Positions 9,858-21,892 of a DNA stretch of 64,000 bases are shown here, piece after piece. Under the pieces are notes generated by a model. The model saw only the letters and a list, made by a program, of their open reading frames with translations. It had not been told where the DNA came from and did not search any database. The translations under genes and the position numbers were made by a program. Origin of the DNA: PALSA-693 sp963781155 (GTDB taxonomy: Bacteria > Actinomycetota > Acidimicrobiia > Acidimicrobiales > Palsa-688); assembly GCA_963781155.1 (NCBI GenBank), contig CAWAEC010000011.1, positions 186,001 to 250,000 on the forward strand. Direction: 5' to 3'. How positions within the stretch are numbered: position 1 is the first letter of the stretch; each line of letters starts with the position of its first letter.

Positions 9858-10336
9858 CAGGAAGCGGTTCGCTCGTGCTCCTGCTTTCCGGCCCCAACCT
9901 GAGCTTGCTCGGTGACCGGGAACCAGAGATCTACGGGACCGCCACACTGGAGGATCATGTCGCCGTCGCGACCGCCGAGGCCGGACGGCAGGGCCTGACG
10001 GTCGAGCACTGCCAGTCCAACCACGAGGGCGACCTGGTGGACGCCGTCCACGGGGCGCGGGGCCGGGCTGCAGCCATCGTCATCAACGCCGGCGCCCTGA
10101 CCCACTACTCGTGGTCGCTCCATGACGCCCTGGCCGCCTTCGCCGGGCCGGTCGTCGAGTTGCACCTGTCCAACCCCTCCAGCCGGGAGGCGTGGCGGAC
10201 CACCTCGGTGATCACCCCCGTCGCGACCGGCGTGATCAGTGGATTCGGCGGGTTCGGCTACGGGCTGGCGATGCAAGCAGTGGCGGACCTGCTCAAGGCG
10301 GCCACGCCGGCCGAGCCCCCGCCCGAGCCCCTGTGA
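9854..10336 (+). CDS. aroQ: 3-dehydroquinate dehydratase, type II
   Basis: Dehydrates 3-dehydroquinate to 3-dehydroshikimate; forms a dodecamer in the type II family. 160 residues. Seen: GPNLSLLGDREPEIYG (family motif; Ser replaces the usual second Asn, the active-site Tyr is in IYG), QSNHEGDLVDAVH, NAGALTHYSWSLHDAL, and the substrate-binding HLSNPSSREAWRTTS. GTG 9854 overlaps the aroB stop (GTGA). Confidence 0.94.
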
Positions 10337-10374
10337 CCGGTCCGGCCACCGACGTCTTCGCGGTGGTCCCCGGA

Positions 10375-10387
10375 TACTGTGAACGCG
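10375..10387 (+). promoter_or_regulatory. Probable -10 box for leaderless pepP
   Basis: TACTGT (10375-10380) sits six bases before GTG 10387, which would make that GTG the transcript start. This spacing was used to choose the start. Inferred. Confidence 0.45.
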
Positions 10388-11505
10388 TGCTGAGACCGAT
10401 GGACGTGGGCGCTCGTTTGGGACGGTTGCGGTCCGAGATGGCCGGCCACGACGCCTCGCCGGACGCTCTGCTCGTCACCAGCCTGACCAATATTCGCTAC
10501 CTCACCGGGTTCACCGGCTCGGCGGGCTTGCTGTTTGTCCTCCCCGAGGAGGCGGTGCTGCTCACCGACGGCCGTTATCGGACCCAAGCGACCGAGCAGT
10601 TGGACGCGGCGCACGCCGTCGCCCGCCTGGCGGTGTCACAGGGTTCGGAGCAGGCCGTCGACGGCGCCCGGATCGTGGCAGACGCGGGGGTCCGGCGCCT
10701 GGGACTCGAGGCCGAGCACGTCAGCTGGGCCCGCCAGCGGTCGTTCGCGGCCGACTGGTTCTCCGCCGTGCCCGGCCTGGAGGATCTGGTGCCCACAATC
10801 GGGCTGGTGGAGACCTTGCGGCGGGTCAAGGATCCCGGCGAACTGGACCGGCTGGCAGAGGCGGCCCGCATCGCCGACGAGGCCCTCGGCGGTCTACGGC
10901 CCGAGCTCGCTTCGGGCGGCACGGAGGAGGCCTTCGGCCGCAATCTCGACTTCGAGATGCGCCGTCTGGGTGCCAGCGGCCCGTCGTTTGAGACCATCGT
11001 CGCCAGCGGATCCAACGCGGCGATGCCGCATCACCGGCCGGGGTCGCGGGTGATCCGAACGGGAGAGCCGGTCGTCATTGACTTCGGCGCCCGCTTCGAC
11101 GGGTACTGCTCGGATATGACCCGGACGGTGTGGGTCGGGCAAATGGAAAACGCCGATCTGCGCCGGGCGACCGACGTTGTGCTGGCCAGCCAGGCCGCGG
11201 GGGTCGCGGCCGTTGGGCCCGGGATCGCCTGCGCCGAGGTCGACAGGGTGTGCCGCGAGGTCATCGCGGACGCCGGCCTGGCGGACTATTTCGTGCACGG
11301 GACCGGTCACGGGGTGGGGCTGGACATCCACGAAGCTCCCTGGGTCGGGGCTCGCTCGGCCGATACACTGGCCGTCGGCCAGGTCGTCACTGTGGAGCCG
11401 GGCATCTACTTCCCGGGGGTGGGCGGGATCCGCATCGAGGACACCGTCGTGGTGACCGACAGTGGCTGCCGGTCGCTTACCCACACCGCGAAGGATCTGC
11501 CCTGA
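10387..11505 (+). CDS. pepP: Xaa-Pro aminopeptidase (M24B)
   Basis: Dinuclear metallopeptidase that removes an N-terminal residue before proline; in this neighbourhood (aroQ-pepP-efp-nusB) it is a standard actinobacterial gene. About 372 residues. The N-terminal creatinase-type domain (ALLVTSLTNIRYLTGFTGS) precedes the pita-bread domain with the metal ligands: VIDFGARFDGYCSDMTRT, HGTGHGVGLDIHE, VTVEPGIYFPGVGGIRIEDT. The start is ambiguous: GTG 10333 overlaps aroQ, GTG 10387 has a TACTGT box six bases upstream, and ATG 10399 is the shortest. I prefer 10387. Confidence 0.92.
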   Translation: MLRPMDVGARLGRLRSEMAGHDASPDALLVTSLTNIRYLTGFTGSAGLLFVLPEEAVLLTDGRYRTQATEQLDAAHAVARLAVSQGSEQAVDGARIVADAGVRRLGLEAEHVSWARQRSFAADWFSAVPGLEDLVPTIGLVETLRRVKDPGELDRLAEAARIADEALGGLRPELASGGTEEAFGRNLDFEMRRLGASGPSFETIVASGSNAAMPHHRPGSRVIRTGEPVVIDFGARFDGYCSDMTRTVWVGQMENADLRRATDVVLASQAAGVAAVGPGIACAEVDRVCREVIADAGLADYFVHGTGHGVGLDIHEAPWVGARSADTLAVGQVVTVEPGIYFPGVGGIRIEDTVVVTDSGCRSLTHTAKDLP

Positions 11506-11506
11506 A

Positions 11507-12076
11507 ATGCCTCCCGTCTCAACCAACGATCTGAAAAACGGAATGTCGCTCAATCTGCCCGAGGGTCTGTTCTCGGTGGTGGAGTTCCAGCACGTCAAAC
11601 CCGGCAAGGGCGGCGCCTTCGTCCGGACCAAACTCAAGAACGTCCGCACCGGGGCGGTGATTGAGCGGACCTACCGGGCCGACGAGAAGCTCGATCAGGC
11701 CCTGATCGACAAACGAGAGATGCAGTTCCTGTACGTCGAGGGCGACGCCTATGTGTTTATGGACAACACCGACTACGAGCAGCTGCACGCCCCGGTGGCC
11801 AGTCTCGGGTCCTCGGCCCGCTACCTCAAGGAGGGCGACTCAGCCGTCCTCCAGATGTTCGACGGGGAGATCGTGGGTGTGGATCTCCCGGCCGCGGTCG
11901 AACTGACTGTCACCGAAACCGAGCCGGGCGTGCAGGGTGACCGGGTGTCCGGGGCCCGCAAGCCCGCCGTCCTCGAGACCGGCTTCACGGTCCAGGTGCC
12001 GCTGTTTGTGAACACCGGCGACAGGGTGAAAGTGGACACCCGGACCGGGGAGTACCTGACCCGCGCCGGTAGCTGA
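11507..12076 (+). CDS. efp: Translation elongation factor P
   Basis: Binds ribosomes stalled on polyproline and promotes peptide bond formation. 189 residues in three beta-barrel domains. The loop KPGKGGAFVRTKLKN carries Lys34 at the position modified in other bacteria; no modification enzyme gene is in the window. The second and third domains show FLYVEGDAYVFMDN, MFDGEIVGVDLP, GDRVSGARKPAVLETG and VDTRTGEYL. The ATG lies one base after the pepP stop, with only a weak Shine-Dalgarno (AAGGA) upstream. Confidence 0.95.
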   Translation: MPPVSTNDLKNGMSLNLPEGLFSVVEFQHVKPGKGGAFVRTKLKNVRTGAVIERTYRADEKLDQALIDKREMQFLYVEGDAYVFMDNTDYEQLHAPVASLGSSARYLKEGDSAVLQMFDGEIVGVDLPAAVELTVTETEPGVQGDRVSGARKPAVLETGFTVQVPLFVNTGDRVKVDTRTGEYLTRAGS

Positions 12077-12087
12077 GCGTCTGTCGG

Positions 12088-12489
12088 GTGCTGCCTTCCA
12101 CCCGGCGGGAAGCTCGAGAACGGGCCCTGTCGCTGCTCTACGAGGCGGAATCAAAAGAGGTGGGCCCATCCGTGGTGCTCGCCGAGCTGCCGGTTGCTCC
12201 CGACTCCTTCGTCCTGGACCTCGTCGGTGGCGTCGAGTCCAAACAGCTCCGACTTGACGAGCTCATCGCCGCGCATGCCATCGGATGGAGCATCGACCGA
12301 ATGCCCGTGGTCGACCGGGTCCTGCTGCGGATGGCAACCTACGAGCTGCTGGCGCGGCCCGATGTGCCGACCGGCGTGGTCATCTCCGAGGCGGTCGAAC
12401 TGGCAACGGAATACTCGACCGAGGAATCCGGGCGGTTCGTCAACGGCGTGCTGGCAACGATCGCAGCCGTGGTGCGTCCCTCCGTCTAG
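12088..12489 (+). CDS. nusB: Transcription antitermination factor NusB
   Basis: All-helical protein that with NusE binds boxA of rRNA leaders to prevent premature termination; a boxA-like site is present in this window's rrn leader. 133 residues. Seen: TRREARERALSLLYEAE at the N-terminus, IDRMPVVDRVLLRMATYELL and VISEAVELATEYSTEESGRF, then VNGVLATI, all typical. GTG 12088 is 11 bases after the efp stop. It is the last gene before the repeat-bearing pyr leader. Confidence 0.94.
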   Translation: MLPSTRREARERALSLLYEAESKEVGPSVVLAELPVAPDSFVLDLVGGVESKQLRLDELIAAHAIGWSIDRMPVVDRVLLRMATYELLARPDVPTGVVISEAVELATEYSTEESGRFVNGVLATIAAVVRPSV

Positions 12490-12500
12490 CGAGCCAGACA

Positions 12501-12571
12501 CGCCACAACAGCCCGGACGCCCACAACAGTCCGTGCGCCCACAACAGCCCGGACGCCCACAACAGCCAGCC
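12501..12571 (+). repeat. Four-copy 18-bp tandem repeat between nusB and the pyr promoter
   Basis: Units at 12501-12517 (17 bp), 12518-12535, 12536-12553 and 12554-12571 share CGCCCACAACAGCCCGGA with small changes. It ends eight bases before the proposed pyr -10 box. The unit is too short and has no spacers, so it is not a CRISPR array. Confidence 0.9.
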
Positions 12572-12578
12572 GGGCCGC

Positions 12579-12591
12579 TAGCATGTGGGTC
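12579..12591 (+). promoter_or_regulatory. Probable pyr operon -10 box
   Basis: TAGCAT (12579-12584) would place the transcript start near 12591, which is the first base of the PyrR-binding hairpin. No clear -35 hexamer is seen in the repeat upstream. Inferred. Confidence 0.45.
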
Positions 12592-12636
12592 TAGCCCGTG
12601 AAGCCGGTCCGGTGAGGCCGAGACGGAGCTAGGAGG
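12591..12636 (+). promoter_or_regulatory. PyrR-binding RNA leader that overlaps the pyrR Shine-Dalgarno
   Basis: The transcript can fold so that CTAGC (12591-12595) pairs with GCTAG (12628-12632) and CCGT (12596-12599) with ACGG (12623-12626), leaving one bulged A. The apex is GGTC-CGGTGA-GGCC (12606-12619): a 4-bp stem with a hexaloop matching the known PyrR site ARUCCNGNGAGGYU at all positions but the two outermost. The Shine-Dalgarno AGGAGG (12631-12636) begins inside the 3' arm. PyrR bound to this loop would be expected to lock the stem and block pyrR translation, as described for mycobacterial PyrR; regulation here is inferred. Confidence 0.85.
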
Positions 12637-12641
12637 TTGGT

Positions 12642-13211
12642 TTGGCCGAACGAGAGCGTGCCCTGACGCCCCCTTATGGGGGCGTTTTTGTCGCCCGGAC
12701 GACCGTCATGGACGCCGAAGAGGTCCGGCGGGCGACGTGGCGTATGGCCCATGAAATCATCGAGCGGAACCGGGATATCGCCGACCTGGTCCTGATCGGG
12801 TTGCAGACCGGGGGGGTGTGGATCGCCTCCCGGCTGGCCCGGGTCATCGGGGAGGTGGCAGGCCAGGAAGTGGTCGTCGGAACCCTGGACGTGGCCTTCT
12901 ACCGAGACGACTACGGACTTCGGCCGGTCCTGCCCGAGGCTGCCACCGAGATCCCGGTCGATCTCAGCGGCCGGACGGTGGTGCTCATCGACGATGTTCT
13001 CTTCACGGGCCGGACCATTCGGGCCGCCCTCGGCGCGCTGAGCGATTACGGCCGGGCCCGGGCCGTGCAGCTCGCCGTGATGGTCGATCGCGGTCATCGG
13101 GAACTGCCCATCCGGCCGGACTATGTAGGCCGCAACCTGCCGACCCGGCGAGACGAGATGGTCGATGCCAGCGAAGCCGGTGTGGTGATCGGGGACGTGA
13201 GGCCCCGATGA
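12642..13211 (+). CDS. pyrR: Bifunctional pyr operon regulator / uracil phosphoribosyltransferase PyrR
   Basis: UMP-responsive RNA-binding protein of the type I PRTase fold. 189 residues from TTG 12642. Seen: TVMDAEEVRRATWRMAHEII, LVLIGLQTGGVWIASRLA, the PRPP-binding loop VVLIDDVLFTGRTIRAAL, and VMVDRGHRELPIRPDYVG. TTG 12642 is supported by AGGAGG five bases upstream; ATG 12708 (MDAEEV) is the alternative and would leave a terminator hairpin in the leader. With the TTG start, the hairpin codes for residues TPPYGGVF. First gene of the UMP operon. Confidence 0.93.
   Translation: MAERERALTPPYGGVFVARTTVMDAEEVRRATWRMAHEIIERNRDIADLVLIGLQTGGVWIASRLARVIGEVAGQEVVVGTLDVAFYRDDYGLRPVLPEAATEIPVDLSGRTVVLIDDVLFTGRTIRAALGALSDYGRARAVQLAVMVDRGHRELPIRPDYVGRNLPTRRDEMVDASEAGVVIGDVRPR
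12666..12689 (+). terminator. Intrinsic terminator inside the first codons of pyrR
   Basis: Perfect 8-bp stem ACGCCCCC/GGGGGCGT with a TTAT loop (12666-12685), followed by a T run (12685-12689). In the TTG-started reading frame it encodes TPPYGGVF. It could act only when ribosomes are not translating this region. Confidence 0.75.
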
Positions 13212-14176
13212 CCCAGCACCTGCTGTCGATCACGGATCTGGGCGCCGAGGGCATCGAAGAGGTACTGCACCTCACCGGCAGCTTCGTCGAGGTGAGCTCC
13301 CGGGCCATCCCCCGGGTGCCGGCCCTGCGAGGCAAAACGGTCGTGTCGTTGTTTTTCGAGGACTCGACCCGGACCCGGCTCAGCTTCGAGACCGCGGCTC
13401 GCCGACTGTCCGCGGACGTCATGAACTTCTCGGTGGCGGGCTCGTCGGTGAGCAAAGGCGAGTCCCTCCGGGACACCGTCGAGACCATCGAAGCCATGGG
13501 CATCGATGCCCTGGTCGTCCGGCATTCCGGGTCGGGAGTGCCGTGGCAGGTGGCGCGATGGCTCCACGGTCCGTCAGTGATCAATGCCGGCGACGGTTGG
13601 CACGAACATCCGACGCAGGCCCTCCTCGACTGCTACACGATCCGCACCGAGCGGGAACGGCGCGGCGCGGCCGGCCCCGGCCGCGGCCAGGCGGCCCTGA
13701 CCGGGCTGCACATCGCCATCGTCGGCGACGTCCGCCACAGCCGGGTGGCCCGCTCGGACGTGCTGGCCTTCACCAGCCTCGGGGCCCGGGTCACCCTGGT
13801 GGCTCCACCCACCTTGCTGCCGCCGTCGCTGGCCGGCTGGCCGGTCGAGGCGTCGCACGACATCGACGCCGTGCTGCCGAAAGTCGACGTGGTGTACCTG
13901 CTGCGGCTGCAACAAGAGCGAATGACCGAGGCCCTCCTGCCCTCCTGGCGGGAGTACACGGCCACCTACGGACTGACCCGGGAGCGGGCTCGTCTGCTCG
14001 CCGATGACGCCCTGATCATGCATCCCGGTCCCGTGAACCGCGGCGTCGAGGTCGCGGCCGAGGTCGCTGATCTCCCGTCGTCGGTCATCACCCGCCAGGT
14101 CGCCAACGGGGTAGCGGTGCGCATGGCAGTGCTCTACTTGCTCCTCGGGTCGGGAGTCGATCTTGTCGCGGCCTGA
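13208..14176 (+). CDS. pyrB: Aspartate carbamoyltransferase, catalytic chain
   Basis: Condenses carbamoyl phosphate and aspartate. 322 residues. Seen: the carbamoyl-phosphate motif FFEDSTRTRLSFETAARRL (about residues 50-68), SSVSKGESLRDT, the HPTQALLD motif, IVGDVRHSRVARSD, YLLRLQQERM and MHPGPVNRGVE. ATG 13208 overlaps the pyrR stop (ATGA). No regulatory chain gene (pyrI) is present, as usual in actinobacteria. Confidence 0.95.
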   Translation: MTQHLLSITDLGAEGIEEVLHLTGSFVEVSSRAIPRVPALRGKTVVSLFFEDSTRTRLSFETAARRLSADVMNFSVAGSSVSKGESLRDTVETIEAMGIDALVVRHSGSGVPWQVARWLHGPSVINAGDGWHEHPTQALLDCYTIRTERERRGAAGPGRGQAALTGLHIAIVGDVRHSRVARSDVLAFTSLGARVTLVAPPTLLPPSLAGWPVEASHDIDAVLPKVDVVYLLRLQQERMTEALLPSWREYTATYGLTRERARLLADDALIMHPGPVNRGVEVAAEVADLPSSVITRQVANGVAVRMAVLYLLLGSGVDLVAA

Positions 14177-15465
14177 CCCGGCACCCCTCGTCCTCGCGCG
14201 GCGGCACCGTGGTCGACGCCACCGGTCGCCGGCGGGCCGATGTGCTCATCCAGGACGGTGCCGTGGCCGCGGTCGAGGCGACCATGACCTCCGTGCCTTC
14301 GGGCACGCTGGCGCTCGACGCGTCCGGTTGCCTGGTCGCGCCGGGGCTGGTGGATCTGCACACCCACCTGCGGCAACCGGGTCGGGAGGAAGCCGAGACC
14401 GTCGAGACAGGTGCTCGGGCTGCGGCGCTCGGCGGCTACACCGCCGTTGTCGCCATGCCCAATACCGAACCGGCGATCGACTCGGCGGCCGTGGTTCGAG
14501 AAGTGCTCGATCTCGGCGCCGGCTCGTGCTGCGACGTACGGGTGGCAGGCGCCATCACGGTCGGGCGGAAGGGCCAGCGGCTGGCACCGATGGCCGAGAT
14601 GGCGGACCTCGGGGTCCGTTTGTTCACTGATGACGGCACCGGGGTGCAGGACGCCCGGTTGATGCGACGAGCGCTGGAATACGCCTCGGCCCTCGGGATC
14701 ATCCTGGCCCAGCACTGTGAAGACGCCTCACTGGCCGGCGACGGCCAGATGCACGAAGGGGAGTGGTCGAGCCGGCTGGGGATGGCCGGCCAGCCGGCGG
14801 AGGCGGAGGAGCTGATGCTGATGCGGGACCTGACACTGGCCCGTTTGACGGGGGCCCGCATGCACTTCCTGCACCTGTCGACGGCCGGCTCGCTGACCAG
14901 GATCCGGGCGGCCAAGGCGAGCGGGCTCGCCGTCAGCGCCGAGGTCGCGCCGCACCATTTCACCCTGACCGACGCGGCGGTGGCGTCCTACGACCCGGTG
15001 TTCAAGGTGAACCCCCCGCTCCGCACTGACGTCGACGTCGCGGCCGTCAAAGCGGCGCTGGTCGACGGGGTGGTCGACGCCATCGCCACCGACCACGCCC
15101 CGCATAGCCAGGAGTCGAAGGAGGTGCCGTTCGATCAAGCACCGCCGGGCATGTTGGGCCTGGAAACGGCCCTCGGCCTCGCCTTCACCGAGGTGGATCT
15201 CTCCGTCGAACGGACCCTGGCGCTCCTGTCCTGGCAGCCCGCCGCGATCGCCGGGCTCAGCGCGGAGCATGGTGGCCCCGTCGCGGCCGGACGGCCCGCC
15301 AACCTGTGCGTCATCGACCCGGCCGCCCAGTGGGTGGTGGATCCGGCCACCATGGCCAGCCGCAGCCGGAACACGCCCTACGCCGGCCGGGCCCTGGTGG
15401 GACGAGCCCGCCACACCATCCTGCGGGGCGAGCCGGTGGTCATCGACGGGGAGGCGCAGCGATGA
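14163..15465 (+). CDS. pyrC: Dihydroorotase, N-terminal frame uncertain
   Basis: Zinc amidohydrolase closing carbamoyl aspartate to dihydroorotate. Seen: VAPGLVDLHTHLRQPGREEAE (HxH metal ligands), VVAMPNTEPAIDS, QHCEDASLAGDGQ, HFLHLSTAGSL, VSAEVAPHHFTL, IATDHAPHSQESK (Asp ligand) and TPYAGRALVGRARHTILRG. The open frame begins at GTG 14209, within the conserved N-terminus. A TTG at 14163, overlapping pyrB, reads SRPDPAPLVLA in another frame and would join RGGTVVDATG if two bases were restored at the CGCG run 14194-14200. I therefore give the whole span; the shortest safe gene is 14209-15465. Confidence 0.88.
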
Positions 15466-16640
15466 CGGGACTGCACACCCGGGAGGAGTCCGCCCGCGAC
15501 GAGGCCGCCGGTCGCGCCCACCCCGGTGCGGCGCATCGGGCCCGGCAGACGGGGTTGCTCGTTCTCGCGGACGGCACCATCTTCGAGGGAGAGGCCATCG
15601 GGTGGTGGGATGAGGCGAGCCCGGCCGTCGCGACGGGCGAGGTGGTCTTCAACACCACCCTGACCGGCTACCAGGAGGTCCTCACCGATCCGTCCTACGC
15701 CGGCCAGATCGTGTGTTTCACGTACCCGCACATCGGGAACTACGGCATCACCCCGGCCGACAGCGAGAGCCGGCGGGCCTTTTGCCGTGGCCTCATCGTG
15801 CGCGAGGCGGCGACCCGACCGAGCAGCTGGCGGTCGCAGCAGAGCCTGGCCGAATTCCTCGTCGAGCAGCGTCTGCCCGGGCTGGCCGGGATCGACACCC
15901 GCCGGCTCACCCGCCATATCCGTGACACCGGAGCCATGCCGGGGGCATTCGGCCCCGTCAGCGGCCCCGGCGCCCTAACCGAATCGCTTCTGGTCGAAGC
16001 GGCCCGCACCGCCCCGGGCACCGACGGGGTCGACCTGGCGGCCGAAGTGACCACCGCCGTGCCGTACACGACGGGCGACGGGCCGCTGCGGGTGGTGGCC
16101 TACGACTTCGGCGTGAAACGGGCCATCCTTCGTCATCTCGGGCGCCTGGCCACGGTCAACGTGGTGCCCGCGTCCACCCCGGCGTCGGCCGTGCTGGCCG
16201 AGCGCCCCGACGGGGTCTTCCTCTCCAACGGACCCGGCGATCCTGCTGCCGTCGGCTACGCAGCCACTGCGATCCGCGGCCTGCTCGGCCGCGTGCCGGT
16301 GTTCGGGATCTGCCTGGGCCATCAGCTGCTGGCGACGGCGCTCGACGGCCGCACCCACAAACTGCCGTTCGGCCACCACGGCGGCAACCATCCCGTTCGG
16401 CGCCTGTCGAACGGCGCCGTCGAGATCACGAGCCAGAACCACAACTATGCCGTTCAGGACGGCACCGTCGCCCGGACCGACGTCACCCACGTCAACCTCA
16501 ATGACGGTGTCATCGAAGGCCTGGCCTGCCGCGATATCCCCGCGTTCGGCGTGCAATACCACCCCGAAGCGGGGCCCGGTCCCCACGACGCCAGCTACCT
16601 GTTCGATGAGTTCCGCATCCTGATGGCGAAGGGCGCCTGA
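15462..16640 (+). CDS. carA: Carbamoyl-phosphate synthase small subunit
   Basis: Glutamine amidotransferase subunit that delivers ammonia to CarB. 392 residues, including an extra 27 or so polar N-terminal residues before the conserved LLVLADGTIFEGEAIG. Seen: GEVVFNTTLTGYQEVLTDPS, GIDTRRLTRHIRD, VFLSNGPGDPAAVG, the class I amidotransferase nucleophile in GICLGHQLLATAL, and the catalytic His/Glu in YHPEAGPGP. ATG 15462 overlaps the pyrC stop (ATGA). Confidence 0.94.
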   Translation: MTGLHTREESARDEAAGRAHPGAAHRARQTGLLVLADGTIFEGEAIGWWDEASPAVATGEVVFNTTLTGYQEVLTDPSYAGQIVCFTYPHIGNYGITPADSESRRAFCRGLIVREAATRPSSWRSQQSLAEFLVEQRLPGLAGIDTRRLTRHIRDTGAMPGAFGPVSGPGALTESLLVEAARTAPGTDGVDLAAEVTTAVPYTTGDGPLRVVAYDFGVKRAILRHLGRLATVNVVPASTPASAVLAERPDGVFLSNGPGDPAAVGYAATAIRGLLGRVPVFGICLGHQLLATALDGRTHKLPFGHHGGNHPVRRLSNGAVEITSQNHNYAVQDGTVARTDVTHVNLNDGVIEGLACRDIPAFGVQYHPEAGPGPHDASYLFDEFRILMAKGA

Positions 16641-16647
16641 ACGACCC

Positions 16648-20082
<3,435 letters not shown>

Positions 20083-20086
<4 letters not shown>

Positions 20087-21078
20087 GCGCCCTCGCGGCT
20101 CGCCGGGATCGGCCCGCCGACCCGGCGCCGGCCGTTGATCTGCGAACCCGGGTCGGCGCCGTGGCCCTGTCCAATCCGGTCCTGACCGCGTCGGGCACAT
20201 CCGGTCACGGGGCGGAACTGGCGCCGTTCTTCGACCTCGCCTCGCTGGGGGCGGTCGTGGTCAAGTCCCTTTCCGCCGAGCCGTGGCGGGGTAACCCGGC
20301 GCCGCGATTGCACCCGGTCGAGGGAGGAATGCTCAACAGCGTCGGCCTGCAAAATCCGGGCCTGGCCGAATGGCTGGTCCGCGAGCTTCCCGGGTTGGCC
20401 TCGACGGGGGCGGCGGTTGTCGCCAGCATCTGGGGATTCACCGCCGAGGAGTTTGCCGCCGCCGCGGCCATGCTTCGCTCGGCTTGTGAACATCGCCGGC
20501 CCGGCGACGGGGTGGACGCACTGGTGGCCGTGGAAGCCAACATCTCCTGCCCGAACATCGAGGACCGCAGCCGGATGTTCGCCCACAGCCCCGACGGGGT
20601 GCACCTGGCCGTCGGCGGCGCCGCCGGCGCCCTCGGCAGCGCGCTGCCGCTCTGGGTGAAGCTGAGCCCCAACGTGACCGACCTGCCTGCGATGGCTCGG
20701 GTCGCGGTCGACGCCGGCGGATCTGCCGTCACTCTTATCAACACGGTCATGGGCCTGGCCATTGACCCCGCCACCGGCCAGGCTCGCCTTGGCGCCGGCG
20801 GGGGAGGACTGTCCGGCCCGGCCATCCATCCGGTCGCGGTCCGTGCCGTCTACGAATGCCGCGCCGCCCTTCCGGACGTCCCGATCCTCGGCGTCGGAGG
20901 GGTGACCGACGGCGAGACCGCAGCCGAGCTGCTCGCCGCGGGTGCTGATGCCATCCAGGTGGGTACCGCCACCTTCGCCGACCCCCGGGCGCCCGCCCGC
21001 GTCCTGGCCGAGCTGAAAGGCTGGTGCGCCGGCCACGGGATTACGACCATCGCCGAGCTGAGAGGACGAGCGCAATGA
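20083..21078 (+). CDS. pyrD: Dihydroorotate dehydrogenase, class 1 type
   Basis: Oxidises dihydroorotate to orotate. 331 residues. Seen: NPVLTASGTSGHG, KSLSAEPWRGNP, MLNSVGLQNPGLAEW, VEANISCPNIED with the class 1 active-site cysteine, LWVKLSPNVTD, INTVMGLAID, GGLSGPAIHPVAVRAV and VGGVTDGETAAELLAAGADA. This pattern matches class 1B enzymes, which normally pair with the flavin/iron-sulfur subunit PyrK; no pyrK is in the operon. ATG 20083 overlaps the carB stop. Confidence 0.92.
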
Positions 21079-21776
21079 CCCTGACCGAACCGGTACCGCA
21101 ATCGGTGCGCAATCGTCTGGCGCTGGCGCTGGACGTTGACGACGCCGTCGTGGCGGCCCGGCTGGCCCGCCAGCTGCGTCCCTGGTTCGGGGTCGCCAAG
21201 GTTGGGCTGGAGCTCTACAGCGCGGCCGGGCCTCGGGTGGTGCAGTCGTTGATCGACGACGGCTACGACGTGTTCGTGGATCTCAAGATGGCCGACATCC
21301 CTACGACGGTGAACCGCGCCGCCAGGGTGCTGGGCGCCCTCGGCGTGTCCTACCTCACGCTGCACGCCTTCGTGGGCCCCGACGTCCTCCGGGCCGGTGT
21401 CCAGGGCCTGCTCGAGGGCGCCGACCGGGCCGGCCTGGAGCCGCCCTCCGCCCTGGCGGTCACGGTGCTCACGAGCGACATAGGAGCCCCGCCGCACATC
21501 ATCCCGAGGCGCCTGGCCGCGGCAGTAGAAGCCCGCTGCGCTGGGGTGGTGTGCGCCGCAGCCGACGTACGGGTGATAAAGGAGCTGGCGCCGCGGATGC
21601 TGGCAGTCGTTCCCGGGGTCCGGCCGGCGGGGACCCCGACCCACGACCAGTTACGGGCGGCCACGCCCACCGAGGCCATCGCCGCCGGCGCGGACATGCT
21701 GGTGGTGGGTCGGGCCGTGACCATGGCACCCGACCGCGAGGCTGCCGCGGCGGCGCTGGCCGCGTCCATCGTCTGA
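21075..21776 (+). CDS. pyrF: Orotidine-5'-phosphate decarboxylase
   Basis: Final step to UMP. 233 residues. Seen: LALALDVDDAVVAARLARQL, VAKVGLELYSAAGP, the catalytic FVDLKMADIPTTVNRAA (DxKxxD type), LTLHAFVGPDVLRAGVQG, LAVTVLTSDI, VPGVRPAGTPTHDQLRAATP and ADMLVVGRAVT. This is the short OMPDC form. ATG 21075 overlaps the pyrD stop. Closes the pyr operon, which lacks only a PyrK-type subunit. Confidence 0.94.
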   Translation: MTLTEPVPQSVRNRLALALDVDDAVVAARLARQLRPWFGVAKVGLELYSAAGPRVVQSLIDDGYDVFVDLKMADIPTTVNRAARVLGALGVSYLTLHAFVGPDVLRAGVQGLLEGADRAGLEPPSALAVTVLTSDIGAPPHIIPRRLAAAVEARCAGVVCAAADVRVIKELAPRMLAVVPGVRPAGTPTHDQLRAATPTEAIAAGADMLVVGRAVTMAPDREAAAAALAASIV

Positions 21777-21878
21777 GGATTGCGGGTGGGGCCGGCGGCG
21801 GCCGCGCCGGTAGTGCCGGCGTCCGGCGGGCCCCTCGCCGGCGTTCCACGGTTGGCGGCAGGCCCCCCGGCGCCGCGC

Positions 21879-21892
21879 TATGGTGCGCGACA
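21879..21892 (+). promoter_or_regulatory. Probable -10 box for leaderless mihF
   Basis: TATGGT (21879-21884) ends seven bases before ATG 21892. There is no Shine-Dalgarno. Used to prefer ATG 21892 over ATG 21880. Inferred. Confidence 0.45.

Noticed and set aside
12501..12571. Possible CRISPR array
   Set aside because: The units are 18 bp, directly adjacent, with no spacers and no cas genes.
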